From assembly GCA_001769005.1 (NCBI GenBank), contig MENE01000007.1:4540-11279 (forward strand): a DNA stretch of 6,740 nucleotides, read 5' to 3'. The notes beneath the pieces were generated by a model. The model saw only the letters and a list, made by a program, of their open reading frames with translations. It did not search any database and was not told the origin of the DNA. Position 1 is the first letter of the stretch, and each line of letters opens with the position of its first letter. Shown here in pieces: positions 5,721-6,740 of the stretch. Made by a program: the position numbers and the translations under genes. The stretch comes from Bacteroidetes bacterium GWA2_31_9b (GTDB taxonomy: Bacteria; Bacteroidota; Bacteroidia; Bacteroidales; UBA12077).

Positions 5721-6740
5721 ATGAGTAATTCTAACCTTCCAAATTACTTAGAATACCAAGGAAAACATAAAGGAATTTTAGCATGGGTATTTTCAACTGA
5801 TCATAAAAGAATTGGATTGCTCTATTTATATTCAATAATGTGTTTTTTTGTTGTTGGTGCTATTTTAGGATTGTTAATGAAATTTGAACTTATTGCTCCG
5901 GGCAAAACCATAATGGAAGCAAAATCATATAATGCAGTTTTTACATTACATGGTATAACAATGATTTTTTTAATTGTTATACCGGGTATTCCCGCAATCT
6001 TAGGAAACTTTCTTTTGCCTATAATGATTGGTGCAAAAGATGTATTTTATCCAAGGTTAAATTTATTATCGTGGTGGTTATATGTTTTAGGAGCTATAGT
6101 AGCCATATCATCTCAATTTATGCAAGGTGGTTCGCCAGATACCGGATGGACATTTTATGCCCCTTATAGTTTTAAAACACAATCCAATGTAGTACCGGCT
6201 CTAATCGGAGCATTTATTCTCGGATTTTCATCAATCCTAACAGGAATTAATTTTATTGTTACCATGCATAGGCTACGTGCTCCAGGTATGAGTTGGCTCA
6301 AAATGCCTTTATTCCCTTGGTCTTTATATGGAACTGCGTGGATTCAAATTCTTGCAACTCCGGTAATAGGTATTACATTACTTATGGTAATTGCTGAACG
6401 AGTATTAAGTATAGGATTTTTTAATCCTGCACTTGGTGGCGATCCTATTCTTTATCAGCACTTATTCTGGATCTATTCACATCCGGCTGTTTATATAATG
6501 ATACTTCCTGCAATGGGAGTAATTTCTGAGGTTATTCCAACCTTTGCCAGAAAAAAAATTTTCGGATATAATGCAATTGTTATTTCGACAATCCTTATTG
6601 CTTTTGTTGGTTATTTTGTGTGGGGGCATCATATGTTTACAGCAGGAATGAGTGGAACATCACTTTTTGCATTTTCATTTTTAACATTCCTGGTTGCTAT
6701 TCCAAGTGCTATAAAAGTTTTTAATTGGCTTGCAACTTTA
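5721..6740 (+). CDS. coxA: Cytochrome c oxidase subunit I, A2-type heme-copper oxidase (3' end outside window)
   Basis: Catalytic membrane subunit that reduces O2 to water and pumps protons. 340 codons are visible, open to the right edge; the family is usually well over 500 residues. His77 in TLHGITM is a low-spin heme ligand. CuB ligands are His254 and His303/His304 (WGHHMF), and Tyr258 is the residue cross-linked to the CuB histidine. Spacings match Paracoccus numbering exactly (94/124/276/280/325/326 there). D-channel positions Asn96, Asp107 and Asn114 are kept, and Lys332 in IPSAIKVF is the K-channel lysine. The helix reads YSHPAVY (252-258): Ala replaces the usual glutamate and Tyr-Ser precedes His-Pro, the signature of A2 oxidases such as Rhodothermus marinus caa3. 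The ATG at 5721 opens MSNSNLPNYLEYQG and leads directly into the conserved STDHKRIG; no Shine-Dalgarno is seen. It is transcribed away from actA. The likely electron source is the ACIII encoded alongside; coxB is not in view. Confidence 0.97.
   Translation, partial: MSNSNLPNYLEYQGKHKGILAWVFSTDHKRIGLLYLYSIMCFFVVGAILGLLMKFELIAPGKTIMEAKSYNAVFTLHGITMIFLIVIPGIPAILGNFLLPIMIGAKDVFYPRLNLLSWWLYVLGAIVAISSQFMQGGSPDTGWTFYAPYSFKTQSNVVPALIGAFILGFSSILTGINFIVTMHRLRAPGMSWLKMPLFPWSLYGTAWIQILATPVIGITLLMVIAERVLSIGFFNPALGGDPILYQHLFWIYSHPAVYIMILPAMGVISEVIPTFARKKIFGYNAIVISTILIAFVGYFVWGHHMFTAGMSGTSLFAFSFLTFLVAIPSAIKVFNWLATL

Noticed and set aside
1..6740. Mobile element, CRISPR array, tRNA/rRNA or defence system
   Set aside because: Nearly all the window is four conserved respiratory genes; the only sizeable spacer has no repeats, transposase remnants or RNA-like GC-rich stems.

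Overview
The window is a piece of an aerobic respiratory-chain locus from a low-GC member of the Bacteroidota (Bacteroidetes). It carries the front end of an alternative complex III (ACIII, act) operon on the minus strand. Facing away from it on the plus strand is a gene for the catalytic subunit of a heme-copper cytochrome c oxidase. The phylum is inferred from three things: strong A+T bias, start codons without clear Shine-Dalgarno sequences, and an ActA with an extra N-terminal monoheme cytochrome domain, a layout I associate with this phylum from memory.

Minus strand, in transcription order: actA (5397-4243) encodes a membrane-anchored cytochrome c with six CXXCH heme sites. After 24 bases comes actB (4218-1303), a large Tat-type protein with a molybdopterin-oxidoreductase-like body and a C-terminal iron-sulfur domain of 15 clustered cysteines. 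After another 27 bases comes actC (GTG at 1275, running off the left edge), a polytopic NrfD-family quinol-binding protein. The tight spacing indicates one transcript; actD, actE and actF would be expected beyond position 1.

Plus strand: from 5721 to the right edge is the first 340 codons of coxA. Its metal ligands and both proton-channel positions line up with Paracoccus-type subunit I. It has the YSHP form of the active-site helix, however, with no glutamate, which places it in the A2 type of heme-copper oxidases (Rhodothermus caa3-like). Between the two transcription units lie 323 very A+T-rich bases (about 82% A+T by hand count) that must hold both promoters. Two short perfect palindromes there are weak operator candidates.

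Functionally, ActC with ActB would oxidise menaquinol at the membrane and pass electrons through the ActB clusters to the ActA hemes. From there electrons would go, directly or through a monoheme domain or subunit, to the oxidase. ACIII and cytochrome oxidase form a supercomplex in Flavobacterium johnsoniae, and the gene adjacency here fits such coupling. I see no mobile element, RNA gene, CRISPR array or defence system. This is a core energy locus; the most distinctive points are the six-heme ActA fusion, the A2 oxidase and the divergent gene order.
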